From Streptomyces sp. DH-12 (GTDB lineage: Bacteria; Actinomycetota; Actinomycetes; Streptomycetales; Streptomycetaceae), in NCBI RefSeq assembly GCF_002899455.1, contig NZ_PPFB01000001.1:6044001-6108000 (forward strand): a stretch of DNA of 64,000 nt, given 5' to 3'. Under the pieces are notes generated by a model. That model worked only from the letters and a program-made list of their open reading frames with translations. It did not search any database and was not told the DNA's origin. Both the position numbers and the translations under genes were made by a program. This document shows positions 42,947-51,837 of this stretch, piece by piece (positions within the stretch are counted from its first letter, which is position 1; each line of letters begins with the position of its first letter).

Positions 42947-44317
42947 GTGGCAGACCGCACACCCCCGCTTCCCGTCGAGGAGCTGCACGCCCTCGTCGCG
43001 GGCGGCGAGATCGACACTGTCGTCCTGGCCTTCCCCGACATGCAAGGGCGTCTCCAGGGCAAGCGGTTCGCCGCCCGCTTCTTCCTCGACGAGGTCCTCC
43101 ACCACGGCACCGAGGGCTGCACCTACCTGCTCGCCGTCGACGCCGACATGAACACCGTCGACGGCTACGCCATGTCCTCCTGGGAGACCGGCTACGGCGA
43201 CTTCGCCATGTACCCCGACCTGGACACCCTGCGCCGCGTCCCCTGGAACGAGGGCACCGCCATGGTCGTCGCCGACCTGGCCTGGGCCGACGGTTCCCCG
43301 GTGGCCGCCGCGCCCCGGCAGGTGCTGCGCCGGCAGCTCGACCGGCTCGCCGCCCTCGGCTACACCGCCCAGGCCGGCACGGAGCTGGAGTTCATCGTCT
43401 TCAAGGACACCTACGAGCAGGCCTGGGACGCTGGCTACCGCGGCCTCACCCCGGCCAACCAGTACAACGTCGACTACTCCGTGCTCGGCACCGGACGCGT
43501 CGAGCCCCTGCTGCGCCGCATCCGCAACGAGATGGCGGGCGCCGGCCTCACCGTCGAGTCCGCCAAGGGCGAGTGCAGCCCCGGCCAGCACGAGATCGTC
43601 TTCCGCTACGACGAGGCCCTGGTCACCTGCGACCAGCACGCGGTCTACAAGACCGGCGCCAAGGAGATCGCCGCCCAGGAGGGCGTCTCGATCACCTTCA
43701 TGGCCAAGTACGACGCACGCGAGGGCAACTCCTGCCACATCCACCTCTCGCTCGCCGACCTCGGCGGGGGGAGCGCCATGCCGGACTCCCCGGAGGACCC
43801 GGACAGCATGTCCGAGGTGATGCGGCACTTCCTCGCCGGACAGCTCGCCGCGCTCCGCGAGTTCTCCCTGCTCTACGCCCCGCACATCAACAGCTACAAG
43901 CGGTTCCAGCCCGGCTCCTTCGCCCCGACCGCCGTCGCCTGGGGCCACGACAACCGCACCTGCGCGCTCCGCGTGGTCGGCCACGGCAGCTCCCTGCGCT
44001 TCGAGAACCGGCTGCCCGGCGGCGACGTCAACCCCTACCTCGCCGTGGCCGGCATGGTCGCCGCAGGCCTGTACGGCATCGAGCACCGTCTGGACCTGCC
44101 CGAGCCCTGCACGGGCAACGCCTACACCGCCGGTTTCGAGCACGTCCCCACCACCCTGCGCGAGGCCGCCGAGCTGTGGGAGCGCAGCGAGATCGCCGAG
44201 GCGGCCTTCGGGGAGGAGGTCGTCGCCCACTACCGCACCATGGCGCGCGTCGAGACCGACGCCTTCGACGCCGCGGTCACCGACTGGGAGCTGCGCCGCT
44301 CCTTCGAACGCATGTGA
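42947..44317 (+). CDS. glnA4: GlnA4-type gamma-glutamylethanolamide synthetase
   Basis: A 456-aa glutamine-synthetase-like ligase. The beta-grasp N-terminal domain is followed by the catalytic domain with AGTELEFIVF, AKGECSPGQHEIVFRY, GNSCHIHLSL and NRTCALRVVG, which carry the metal, glutamate and ATP ligands. It lacks the C-terminal adenylylation-loop context of GlnA1. In S. coelicolor the matching gene (GlnA4) was shown to join glutamate to ethanolamine, as I recall. Neighbouring permease, dehydrogenases and PuuD-like hydrolase support that role. The GTG at 42947 follows GAGGAG. Confidence 0.9.
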   Translation: MADRTPPLPVEELHALVAGGEIDTVVLAFPDMQGRLQGKRFAARFFLDEVLHHGTEGCTYLLAVDADMNTVDGYAMSSWETGYGDFAMYPDLDTLRRVPWNEGTAMVVADLAWADGSPVAAAPRQVLRRQLDRLAALGYTAQAGTELEFIVFKDTYEQAWDAGYRGLTPANQYNVDYSVLGTGRVEPLLRRIRNEMAGAGLTVESAKGECSPGQHEIVFRYDEALVTCDQHAVYKTGAKEIAAQEGVSITFMAKYDAREGNSCHIHLSLADLGGGSAMPDSPEDPDSMSEVMRHFLAGQLAALREFSLLYAPHINSYKRFQPGSFAPTAVAWGHDNRTCALRVVGHGSSLRFENRLPGGDVNPYLAVAGMVAAGLYGIEHRLDLPEPCTGNAYTAGFEHVPTTLREAAELWERSEIAEAAFGEEVVAHYRTMARVETDAFDAAVTDWELRRSFERM

Positions 44318-44325
44318 GGCCCCGA

Positions 44326-45702
44326 GTGTCCGACCAGCCCGCCGAGCTCCAGGTGCACAACCCCGCCACCGAGGAGGTCATCGCCACCGTCCCGGCCGCG
44401 AGCCCCGCCGACGTGGACGCCGCCGTCACCCGCGCCACCCGCGCGCAGACCGCCTGGGCCGCCCTCGCGCCCGGCGAACGCGCCCGCCTGCTGCGCCGGT
44501 TCGCCGCCGCCGTCGACGACCACGTCGAGGAACTCGCCCGGCTGGAGGTCCGCGAGGCCGGCCACACCCTCGGCAACGCCCGCTGGGAGGCGGGCAACGT
44601 CCGCGACCTGCTCGACTACGCGGCCGGCGGAGTGGAACGCCTCACCGGCCGGCAGATCCCGGTCCCGGGCGGCGTCGACGTCACCTTCCTCGAGCCCCTC
44701 GGCGTCGTCGGCGTCATCGCCCCCTGGAACTTCCCCATGCCCATCGCGGCCTGGGGCGCCGCGCCCGCCCTCGCCGCCGGCAACGCGGTCCTCCTCAAAC
44801 CCGCCGAGACCACCCCCCTCACCGCCCTGCGCCTCGCCGGACTCGCCCTGGAGGCGGGGCTCCCCGAGGACCTGTTCCAGGTGCTCCCCGGCCACGGAAC
44901 GGTCGCCGGCAACGCCCTCGTCGAACACCCCGGCGTCGCCAAGATCGTGTTCACCGGTTCGACGGCCGTCGGCAAGCGGGTGTGGGCCGAGGGGGCCGCC
45001 CGCCTCAAGCGGGTCACCCTCGAACTCGGCGGCAAGAGCCCCAACATCGTCTTCGCCGACGCCGACCTGGAGGCCGCCGCGGCCGCTGCCCCCATGTCCT
45101 TCCTCGACAACGCCGGACAGGACTGCTGCGCCCGCACCCGCATCCTCGTCGAGCGCTCCGTCCACGACCGCTTCCTGGAGCTGCTCGCCCCCGCGATCGA
45201 GGCCGTCCGCGTCGGCGACCCGGCCCGCGACGAGGACGTGGACATGGGCCCGCTGATCTCCCGCACCCAGCTCGACCGCGTCCGCTCCTACGTCCCCGAC
45301 GGCCACGACGGCATCCGCGGCAAGGCCCCCGAGGGCCCCGGCCACTGGTTCCCGCCGACCGTCCTCACCGGCGTCGACCCCGGCGCGCGCGTCGCCGTCG
45401 AGGAGGTCTTCGGCCCCGTCGCCGTCGTCCTCCCCTTCGACGACGAGGCCGACGCCGTCCGCCTCGCCAACGCCACCGACTACGGCCTCGCCGGCTCGCT
45501 GTGGACCCGCGACGTCGGCCGCGCCCTGCGCGTCTCCCGCGCCGTGCGCGCCGGGAACCTGTCCGTCAACTCCCATGCCGGCGTCCGCTACTGGACTCCC
45601 TTCGGCGGGTTCAAACAGTCCGGCGTGGGCCGTGAGCTGGGGCCGGACGCCCTGACCGCCTTCACCGAGACCAAGAACGTCTTCATCAGCACGGAGGCCT
45701 GA
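44326..45702 (+). CDS. Aldehyde dehydrogenase
   Basis: A 458-aa NAD(P)-dependent ALDH. Rossmann motif FTGSTAVGKRV, general-base Glu in LELGGKSPN, nucleophile Cys in NAGQDCCARTR, and the C-terminal PFGGFKQSGVGRELG are all present. In this cluster it would oxidise gamma-glutamyl-acetaldehyde to gamma-glutamylglycine (inference). The start is GTG, 9 nt after the glnA4-type stop, showing one operon. Confidence 0.92.
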   Translation: MSDQPAELQVHNPATEEVIATVPAASPADVDAAVTRATRAQTAWAALAPGERARLLRRFAAAVDDHVEELARLEVREAGHTLGNARWEAGNVRDLLDYAAGGVERLTGRQIPVPGGVDVTFLEPLGVVGVIAPWNFPMPIAAWGAAPALAAGNAVLLKPAETTPLTALRLAGLALEAGLPEDLFQVLPGHGTVAGNALVEHPGVAKIVFTGSTAVGKRVWAEGAARLKRVTLELGGKSPNIVFADADLEAAAAAAPMSFLDNAGQDCCARTRILVERSVHDRFLELLAPAIEAVRVGDPARDEDVDMGPLISRTQLDRVRSYVPDGHDGIRGKAPEGPGHWFPPTVLTGVDPGARVAVEEVFGPVAVVLPFDDEADAVRLANATDYGLAGSLWTRDVGRALRVSRAVRAGNLSVNSHAGVRYWTPFGGFKQSGVGRELGPDALTAFTETKNVFISTEA

Positions 45703-45708
45703 CCGCAC

Positions 45709-46491
45709 ATGAGCGAGGACATCATCTGCCGCCGCCTGGCCGGCCGCACCGCCGTCGTCACCGGAGCCGGCAGCGGCATCGGTCTCGCGTCCGCGCGCCG
45801 GCTCGCCTCCGAGGGGGCCCGCGTGGTCTGCGCGGACGTCGACGAGGTCCGCGGCAAGGCCGCCGCCGAGGAGACCGGCGGGATCTACGTCAACACCGAC
45901 GTCACCGACCCCGGACAGGTCGAGGCGCTGTTCCGCACGGCGTACGAGACGTACGGCAGCGTCGACGTCGCGTTCAACAACGCGGGCATCTCGCCGCCCG
46001 ACGACGACTCCATCCTGGAGACGGGCCTCGAGGCGTGGAAGCGGGTCCAGGAGGTCAACCTGACCTCCGTCTACCTGTGCTGCAAGGCCGCCATCCCCTA
46101 CATGCGGGAGCAGGGCAAGGGCTCCATCGTCAACACCGCGAGCTTCGTGGCCCGCATGGGCGCGGCCACCTCGCAGATCTCGTACACCGCCTCCAAGGGC
46201 GGCGTCCTCGCCCTGTCACGGGAGCTGGGCGTGCAGTTCGCGCGGGAGGGCATCCGGGTCAACGCGCTGTGCCCCGGGCCGGTCAACACCCCGCTGCTGC
46301 AGGAGCTGTTCGCCGAGGACCCGGAGCGGGCCGCGCGCCGGCTGGTGCACATCCCGCTCGGCCGGTTCGCCGAGGCCGAGGAGATCGCCGCCGCCGTCGC
46401 CTTCCTGGCCAGCGACGACTCCTCCTTCGTCAACGCCACCGACTTCCTCGTCGACGGCGGCATCTCGGGGGCGTACGTCACGCCGCTGTAG
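45709..46491 (+). CDS. Short-chain dehydrogenase/reductase
   Basis: A 260-aa classical SDR: NAD(P) motif TGAGSGIG, structural NNAG, catalytic Ser in NTASFVARMG and YTASK with active Tyr/Lys, C-terminal FLVDGGISGAYV. Cadv before the Asp/Arg region suggests NAD preference. It may oxidise the alcohol of gamma-glutamylethanolamide to the aldehyde used by the ALDH (inference). It starts 7 nt after the ALDH gene, with CGGAGG upstream. Confidence 0.92.
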   Translation: MSEDIICRRLAGRTAVVTGAGSGIGLASARRLASEGARVVCADVDEVRGKAAAEETGGIYVNTDVTDPGQVEALFRTAYETYGSVDVAFNNAGISPPDDDSILETGLEAWKRVQEVNLTSVYLCCKAAIPYMREQGKGSIVNTASFVARMGAATSQISYTASKGGVLALSRELGVQFAREGIRVNALCPGPVNTPLLQELFAEDPERAARRLVHIPLGRFAEAEEIAAAVAFLASDDSSFVNATDFLVDGGISGAYVTPL

Positions 46492-46533
46492 CGGCCGCCC
46501 CACGGTGACGGCGTCCGTCGTTACAGTGCCCGG

Positions 46534-47574
46534 ATGAGTACGACGCCCCCACCCGGCTGGTACCGAGACCCGCACGCCCCCCACCTGGAGCGCTGGTGGG
46601 ACGGCACGGCCTGGACCGGCCACCGCCGCACACCGGCGCCTGCGCCGCCGCTCCCGCGGGGACAGGGGCCGGGGGCGATCGGCGGCGGGCCTGCCGGTCC
46701 GGGCGGCTTCGGCGTTCCCGGCGCACCGGGCTTCCACGCGGGGCCGGGGAGTCCCGGCGTCCCGGGCGGGCCCGGTGGTGGAGATGGTGGTACCGGCGGC
46801 TCCGGCGGGGCCAAGGCCGTCGCCCTGACCGTCGCCGGGGCCGCGCTGGTCGCCGCCGTCGTCGCCGGGGCGGTGGCGCTCACCCGCGACGGGGAGGATC
46901 CGCAGGCCCGTACCGGCCCCAACCCGACCGCGCCCGCGCCCACCGCGGGACCGACGACGGAACCGTCACCCTCGCCGTCCGCCTCCGAGCCCGCTCCCCA
47001 GGACGAGGGCGTGGTCGTGGACGAGCTGAACGGCGTCACGTTCCCGCTCCTCGACGGCTGGGTCCGGCCGCGGCACGTGGTGGAGAAGGACGCCGTCATG
47101 ACCACCGACGGCACCCACGGCTGCCCCGGCGAGGGCACCCTCTGCCGCGGCGGCCTCGTCGTCTCCCGCACGGTGACCGCCACCGACGAGTCCTCGCCGC
47201 GCGCCCTCGCCGAGGCGGACGTCCCCGAAGCCGCCGAGGAGGCCTTCGACGAGGACGCCCTCGGCCGCCGCCCCTACGGCGGCATGACGTCCCACCAGGT
47301 CGTGAAGGCGGGCCCGGTCGCGGTGGCGGGCCGCGCCGGGTACCTGGTGCGCTGGCGGGTGACCACCGCCGAGGGACCCGGCGGCCACGTCCAGTCCCTC
47401 GTCTTCCCGTCCGGCGTCGGCACCGAGTCCCCGGTCCTCGTCCGGTTCGTCTTCGAGGCGGGCCCGGAGGGACCGCCCCTGGCCGACATGGACCGCATCG
47501 CCGAGGGCATCCGCTCCGTCGCCGACCAGTCCTCCGGGGGCGGGGTCGGCAGCAGCATCGGTCCCACCGGCTGA
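46534..47574 (+). CDS. DUF2510 single-pass membrane protein
   Basis: A 346-aa protein. It begins with a DUF2510 motif (PPGWYRDPHAPHLERWWDGT), then a Gly/Pro-rich linker, one transmembrane helix (about 93-113, AVALTVAGAALVAAVVAGAV) and an extracellular domain of about 200 residues with two cysteines (HGCPGEGTLCRG). Function unknown. TACAGT ends 6 nt before the ATG and no ribosome-binding site is seen, so the transcript is probably leaderless. It is convergent with the next gene, 3 nt apart. Confidence 0.85.
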   Translation: MSTTPPPGWYRDPHAPHLERWWDGTAWTGHRRTPAPAPPLPRGQGPGAIGGGPAGPGGFGVPGAPGFHAGPGSPGVPGGPGGGDGGTGGSGGAKAVALTVAGAALVAAVVAGAVALTRDGEDPQARTGPNPTAPAPTAGPTTEPSPSPSASEPAPQDEGVVVDELNGVTFPLLDGWVRPRHVVEKDAVMTTDGTHGCPGEGTLCRGGLVVSRTVTATDESSPRALAEADVPEAAEEAFDEDALGRRPYGGMTSHQVVKAGPVAVAGRAGYLVRWRVTTAEGPGGHVQSLVFPSGVGTESPVLVRFVFEAGPEGPPLADMDRIAEGIRSVADQSSGGGVGSSIGPTG

Positions 47575-47577
47575 GCC

Positions 47578-48780
47578 CTACAGGAACGTGCGCCCCTCGC
47601 CCCGGTACGTCGGCACGGTCGCCGTCACGGCATCGCCCTCCACCAGGTGCAGCGCGTCGAACCGCTCGCACAGCTCGCCCGCCTTGGCGTGCCGGAACCA
47701 CACCTTGTCGCCGATCAGCAGGTCGTCGGCGACCGGCCCCAGCAGCGGCGTCTGCACCTCGCCGGCCCCCTCCTGCGGGTCGTGGCGCAGCCCCTCCGGG
47801 AGGTACGGCACCGGCAGCCGGTCCGCGCCGGGCGCGCCGGACGCCGGGTAGCCGCCGCCCAGCACCGTCACCACGCCGACCCCGGGCCGCCGTACCACCG
47901 GCAGGGCGAACAGCGCTGCCGGACGCCCCCTGAACGACGTGTAGTTGTCGAACAACCGCGGCACGTACAGCCCCGACCCGGCCGCGATCTCGGTCACCGC
48001 GTCCTCGGCCGCCGTGTGCTGCACGCTGCCCGTGCCGCCGCCGTTGACGAACTCCAGGTCCGGCACGACCTCCCGGACCGCCTCCACCACCGCGGCCCGC
48101 CGCTCGGCGAGTTCACGCCGCGCGACGGCCTGCATCAGCCGCACCGCGCGGGACCGCAGCGGCCGCCCGGCCACCGCGTCCCCGACCCCGGCCACATGCC
48201 CCTCGTACGCCATGACGCCCACGACCTCGAACCCCGGCCGCCGGGCCACCGCGCGGGCCACCTCGGCGACCTGGGCGGGGGAGTGCAGCGGGGAACGGCG
48301 GGCGCCGATCCGCACGCGTCCGCCCAGCAGCCTGAGCGAGGTGTCCAACTCCAGGCACACCCGCACCACTTCGCCGCCGCCGGCCCGCGCCGCGTCGATC
48401 AGGTCGAGCTGCGCCGGGTCGTCGATCATGACGGTGACGGCGGCGGCGAGCTCGGCGTCGGAGGCGAGTTCGGCGTACCCGGCGCGGTCGGCGGACGGAT
48501 AGGCGAGGAGGACGTCGTCGAAACCGGAGCGGGCCAGCCACAGCGACTCGGCGAGCGTGAACGACATGATGCCCGCGAAACCCTCACGGGCCAGGACCCG
48601 TTCGAGCAGCGCCCGGCAGCGCACGGACTTGCTGGCGACCCGGATCGGCTTGCCCCCGGCACGGCGGACCAGATCGTCCGCGTTGGCGTCGAAGGCCTCC
48701 AGGTCCACGATCGCGACGGGGGCGTCGAACTGAGCGGTGGCCCGGTCGTAACGGGCCCGGTCGGCGGCGCGCGCAGTCAT
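47578..48780 (-). CDS. Alanine-racemase-fold amino acid aldolase/deaminase
   Basis: A 400-aa PLP-dependent protein of the alanine-racemase N-terminal (D-threonine aldolase/DSD1-like) fold. PLP Lys is in IRVASKSVRC; GVMAYEGHVAG, LEFVNGGGTGS and the C-terminal metal-site region DKVWFRHAKAGELCERF match D-threonine aldolase or D-serine dehydratase relatives. It may cleave or deaminate a D-hydroxy amino acid, but the substrate is not evident. The ATG at 48780 has a weak ribosome-binding site. Confidence 0.85.
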   Translation of the reverse strand: MTARAADRARYDRATAQFDAPVAIVDLEAFDANADDLVRRAGGKPIRVASKSVRCRALLERVLAREGFAGIMSFTLAESLWLARSGFDDVLLAYPSADRAGYAELASDAELAAAVTVMIDDPAQLDLIDAARAGGGEVVRVCLELDTSLRLLGGRVRIGARRSPLHSPAQVAEVARAVARRPGFEVVGVMAYEGHVAGVGDAVAGRPLRSRAVRLMQAVARRELAERRAAVVEAVREVVPDLEFVNGGGTGSVQHTAAEDAVTEIAAGSGLYVPRLFDNYTSFRGRPAALFALPVVRRPGVGVVTVLGGGYPASGAPGADRLPVPYLPEGLRHDPQEGAGEVQTPLLGPVADDLLIGDKVWFRHAKAGELCERFDALHLVEGDAVTATVPTYRGEGRTFL

Positions 48781-49051
48781 GACGGCAGCCTGCCAGACCG
48801 GATTACCGCAGGGTAGGGGGACGTTCCGGGCAGATGCCGCGGGCCTGCCGACTGGTTCCCGTACGAGCCGCGGCACGCCGTAGAGTGACGCGCACGCACG
48901 GCGGCACGGGGCCGGCCCGGCCGTCCGGGCGGATGACGCGCCGGCCGTGCGGGTATCTGTGCCCGGGACGCGTCCGCGCCGGGCCACCTGGCAGCGACAC
49001 ACCGGCCGCGGACGACGAGGACCGGCCCGGGCACGAGGAAACGGGGGGTGC

Positions 49052-50674
49052 ATGAGCACGGAAGCGCGCCGCGCCTCCCTCCCCCCGCGCCCGTCCCACG
49101 CCCCCCGCACCGCGGGCGACCCGGGGCCCTTCGACCCCCGCACCCCCCTGGACGACACGCCTCCGCCGCCCCCGGAGCAGCCGGACCGGTCCGCCCCTGA
49201 CGACACCGGCCACATGGGCGCCCCGCGCTCCGCACCGGACGGACGGGACCCGTCCGGCGCGGGGGACACGGGCGCCGGCCGGGACGGACGGGCGTACGGG
49301 GCGCCCGGAGCATGGGGCGACCGCGAAGCCGACGGCGCGGGCAGCGCCGGGACCCCGCGTCCCGCCACCGGCGGGTTCGGCGACCGCGAAGCCACCGGCA
49401 CTGCCGGCGCCGGGCCGACGTTCCGCCCCAGCGGCGACGGTTCCACCGGCCGCCCGGTCACGCCCCCCGCCACGTCCGGCGAGCGCGGACCCACCGGCTC
49501 GGGGAACGCCGAACCGCCGTACCCCCCGGCCGGCGACCGTGCCGATGACCGCGCCGTCACCCCCACCACCTCCGGCGGCGCGTCCGAGCGCCCCCGTCTC
49601 CCCCGCGTCGGCGCCGACGCCCCCGGCCGCACCGCGCCCCCGCCGCCCCGGGCGTCCGCCCGCTTTCCCGACGCGCCGCCCGCCGTCGGGCGAGGCGTGC
49701 CCTCCGCCCGCCCCGCCCCCTCCGCGCCGCCGCGCCCCGCGCACCGCCCCCGTGCCGAGGGCGCGTCCGAGACGACCACCCGGCTGCGCCCCGTCCCGGC
49801 GGAGCCGGACCCCGCGCTGTCCTGGAGCGCGCCCATGCCCCCGGGCGGGGTTCCCGGCGGCGGACGTCCCGCCGCCGTGTCCTTCGGAGAACCCGAGAGA
49901 CACCCCCGCCCGTTCGCCCGCCGCACCCGCGGGCAGGTCGTCGCCGCAGCCGTCTGCCTCGTCCTCGGCACCGGACTGATCGGCGGCGCCGTCACCGGCG
50001 CGTGGCTCGCCGACGGACCCGAGGGCCCGGGCACCCGGCACGCCTTCGCGGTCGCCGGGGACCTGTGGCACGAGGTCCCCGTGGACCGGCTGTTCCCGCC
50101 CACCGTCCAGGGCCGGGGCGCGGGTCCGGGCGAGGCCGACCGCGTCTGGACGCGGATCGCCGTCGCCCCCGACAGCGGCTGCAAGGGCGCCTTCGACGCC
50201 CCGCTCGCCCGCGTCCTCGCCCCCGTCGGCTGCGAGCGCCTGCTGCGCGCCACCTACACCGACGCCACGCAGAGCCATGTCACCACCGTCGGCCTGCTGT
50301 TCACCGAGGCCGACGCCGCCGGCATGGAGGCCCTCGCCCGCCGCTTCGACCGTGAACGCCTGGACCGCCGCAGCGACCTGATGCCGCTGCCGTACGCGGC
50401 GAAGGACACCGCCGCCGAGGGCTTCGGCCCGGAGCAGCGGGCCTCCTGGGCGGTCTCCGTGCTGACGGACGCCCCCGTCGTGGTCTACGCCGTCACCGGC
50501 TGGGCCGACGGCCGTGCCGTCGACGAGCCGCAGCCCGCCGAGGACGCCATGCGGTCCGGCGCCACCACCGCCCCCGCGCAGGCGGGCCTCGGCCACGAGG
50601 CCCGCGGCCTCGCCGACCGCTTCGAACGCACCCTGCGCAAGCGGGCCGGCGCCCCCACGGAGCGTCCGTCATGA
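49052..50674 (+). CDS. Pro-rich single-pass membrane protein, unknown function
   Basis: A 540-aa protein. The first 285 or so residues are a disordered Pro/Ala/Gly/Arg/Asp-rich cytosolic region; one helix follows (about 291-313, VVAAAVCLVLGTGLIGGAVT), then an extracellular domain of about 220 residues with a Cys pair (DSGCKGAFD, VGCERLL). I do not recognise a family. The ATG follows GAGGAAACGGGGGG. Its ATGA overlap with the mycosin-like protease gene makes a functional pair likely. Confidence 0.8.
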   Translation: MSTEARRASLPPRPSHAPRTAGDPGPFDPRTPLDDTPPPPPEQPDRSAPDDTGHMGAPRSAPDGRDPSGAGDTGAGRDGRAYGAPGAWGDREADGAGSAGTPRPATGGFGDREATGTAGAGPTFRPSGDGSTGRPVTPPATSGERGPTGSGNAEPPYPPAGDRADDRAVTPTTSGGASERPRLPRVGADAPGRTAPPPPRASARFPDAPPAVGRGVPSARPAPSAPPRPAHRPRAEGASETTTRLRPVPAEPDPALSWSAPMPPGGVPGGGRPAAVSFGEPERHPRPFARRTRGQVVAAAVCLVLGTGLIGGAVTGAWLADGPEGPGTRHAFAVAGDLWHEVPVDRLFPPTVQGRGAGPGEADRVWTRIAVAPDSGCKGAFDAPLARVLAPVGCERLLRATYTDATQSHVTTVGLLFTEADAAGMEALARRFDRERLDRRSDLMPLPYAAKDTAAEGFGPEQRASWAVSVLTDAPVVVYAVTGWADGRAVDEPQPAEDAMRSGATTAPAQAGLGHEARGLADRFERTLRKRAGAPTERPS

Positions 50675-51837
50675 GGAAGCGCCCCGCCGCCCTCGGCGGC
50701 CTGCTCGCCGCGGCCCTGGTGCTGGTCCCCACGACCACCGCGCGCGCCGACGGCATCCGCGACCGGCAGTGGTCCCTGGAGGCCCTGCACACCGAGGAGG
50801 CCTGGCGCACCACGCGCGGCGCGGGCGTCACCGTCGCCGTCCTGGACACCGGCGTCGAGGCCGACCACCCCGACCTCGACGGCAACGTCCTGGAGGGCAA
50901 GGACCTCGTCGGCTTCGGCGCGCGCGAGGGCGACGAGGCCTGGGCCCGCCACGGCACCGCCATGGCCGGCATCATCGCCGGCCACGGCCACGGCCCGGGC
51001 AACGGCGACGGCGTCCTCGGCGTCGCCCCGGAGGCGAAGATCCTCCCCGTCCGCGTCATCCTCGAGGACCGCGACCCGGCCCGCGCCAAGGCCCGCAGCA
51101 CCCGCGGCAACGCCCTCGCCGAAGGCATCCGCTGGGCCGCCGACCACGGCGCCGACGTCATCAACCTCTCCCTCGGCGACGACTCCGCCTCCGCTCACCC
51201 GGAGCCGGGTGAGGACGAGGCGATCCAGTACGCCCTGCGCAAGGGCGTGGTCGTCGTCGCCTCCGCCGGCAACGGCGGCGAGAAGGGCGACCGGATCTCC
51301 TACCCGGCGGCCTACCCGGGCGTCATCGCCGCCACCGCCGTCGACCGCTACGGCACCCGCGCCCCCTTCTCCACCCGCCGCTGGTACGCGACGGTCAGCG
51401 CCCCCGGCGTCGACGTGATCATCGCCGACCCCGACCACAAGTACTACGAGGGCTGGGGCACCAGCGCCGCCGCCGCGTTCGTCTCCGGCGCCGTCGCCCT
51501 GGTGAGGTCCGCGTACCCGGACCTGACCCCCGCACAGATCAAGCGGCTCCTGGAGGACACCGCCCGCAACGCGCCCGCCGCCGGACGCGACGACTCGCGC
51601 GGCTCCGGCTTCGTCGACCCGGCCGCCGCGATCGAGGCCGCCGGCCGGCTGAAGCCGGAGGGCCTCGAGGCGGCGGCGTACGGCGACGAGTACTTCGGCC
51701 CGGGCCCGGACGCCGACGCCCCCGGCGACGACACCGCCGACTGGGCCGCGCCCCTCGCGGGCGGCGCCGGCGGGGTGCTTCTGGTGGCCGCGGTGGTCCT
51801 GTGGCGCGGCCGCCGCCCCGAGAGCCGGACCTTCTGA
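50671..51837 (+). CDS. Mycosin-like secreted/anchored S8 serine protease
   Basis: A 388-aa subtilase. The signal peptide (about 1-26, ending TARADG) precedes the catalytic domain with Asp in VLDTGVEADHPD, His in RHGTAMAGI and Ser in GWGTSAAAAFVSG; a C-terminal transmembrane helix (about 360-380) is followed by an Arg-rich stop-transfer tail. This layout is that of type VII mycosins (MycP), yet no EccC/EccD/WxG genes are in the window. The oxyanion Asn is in ASAGNGGEKG. It overlaps the preceding gene by 4 nt and overlaps a minus-strand gene by 394 bp. Confidence 0.92.
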   Translation: MRKRPAALGGLLAAALVLVPTTTARADGIRDRQWSLEALHTEEAWRTTRGAGVTVAVLDTGVEADHPDLDGNVLEGKDLVGFGAREGDEAWARHGTAMAGIIAGHGHGPGNGDGVLGVAPEAKILPVRVILEDRDPARAKARSTRGNALAEGIRWAADHGADVINLSLGDDSASAHPEPGEDEAIQYALRKGVVVVASAGNGGEKGDRISYPAAYPGVIAATAVDRYGTRAPFSTRRWYATVSAPGVDVIIADPDHKYYEGWGTSAAAAFVSGAVALVRSAYPDLTPAQIKRLLEDTARNAPAAGRDDSRGSGFVDPAAAIEAAGRLKPEGLEAAAYGDEYFGPGPDADAPGDDTADWAAPLAGGAGGVLLVAAVVLWRGRRPESRTF

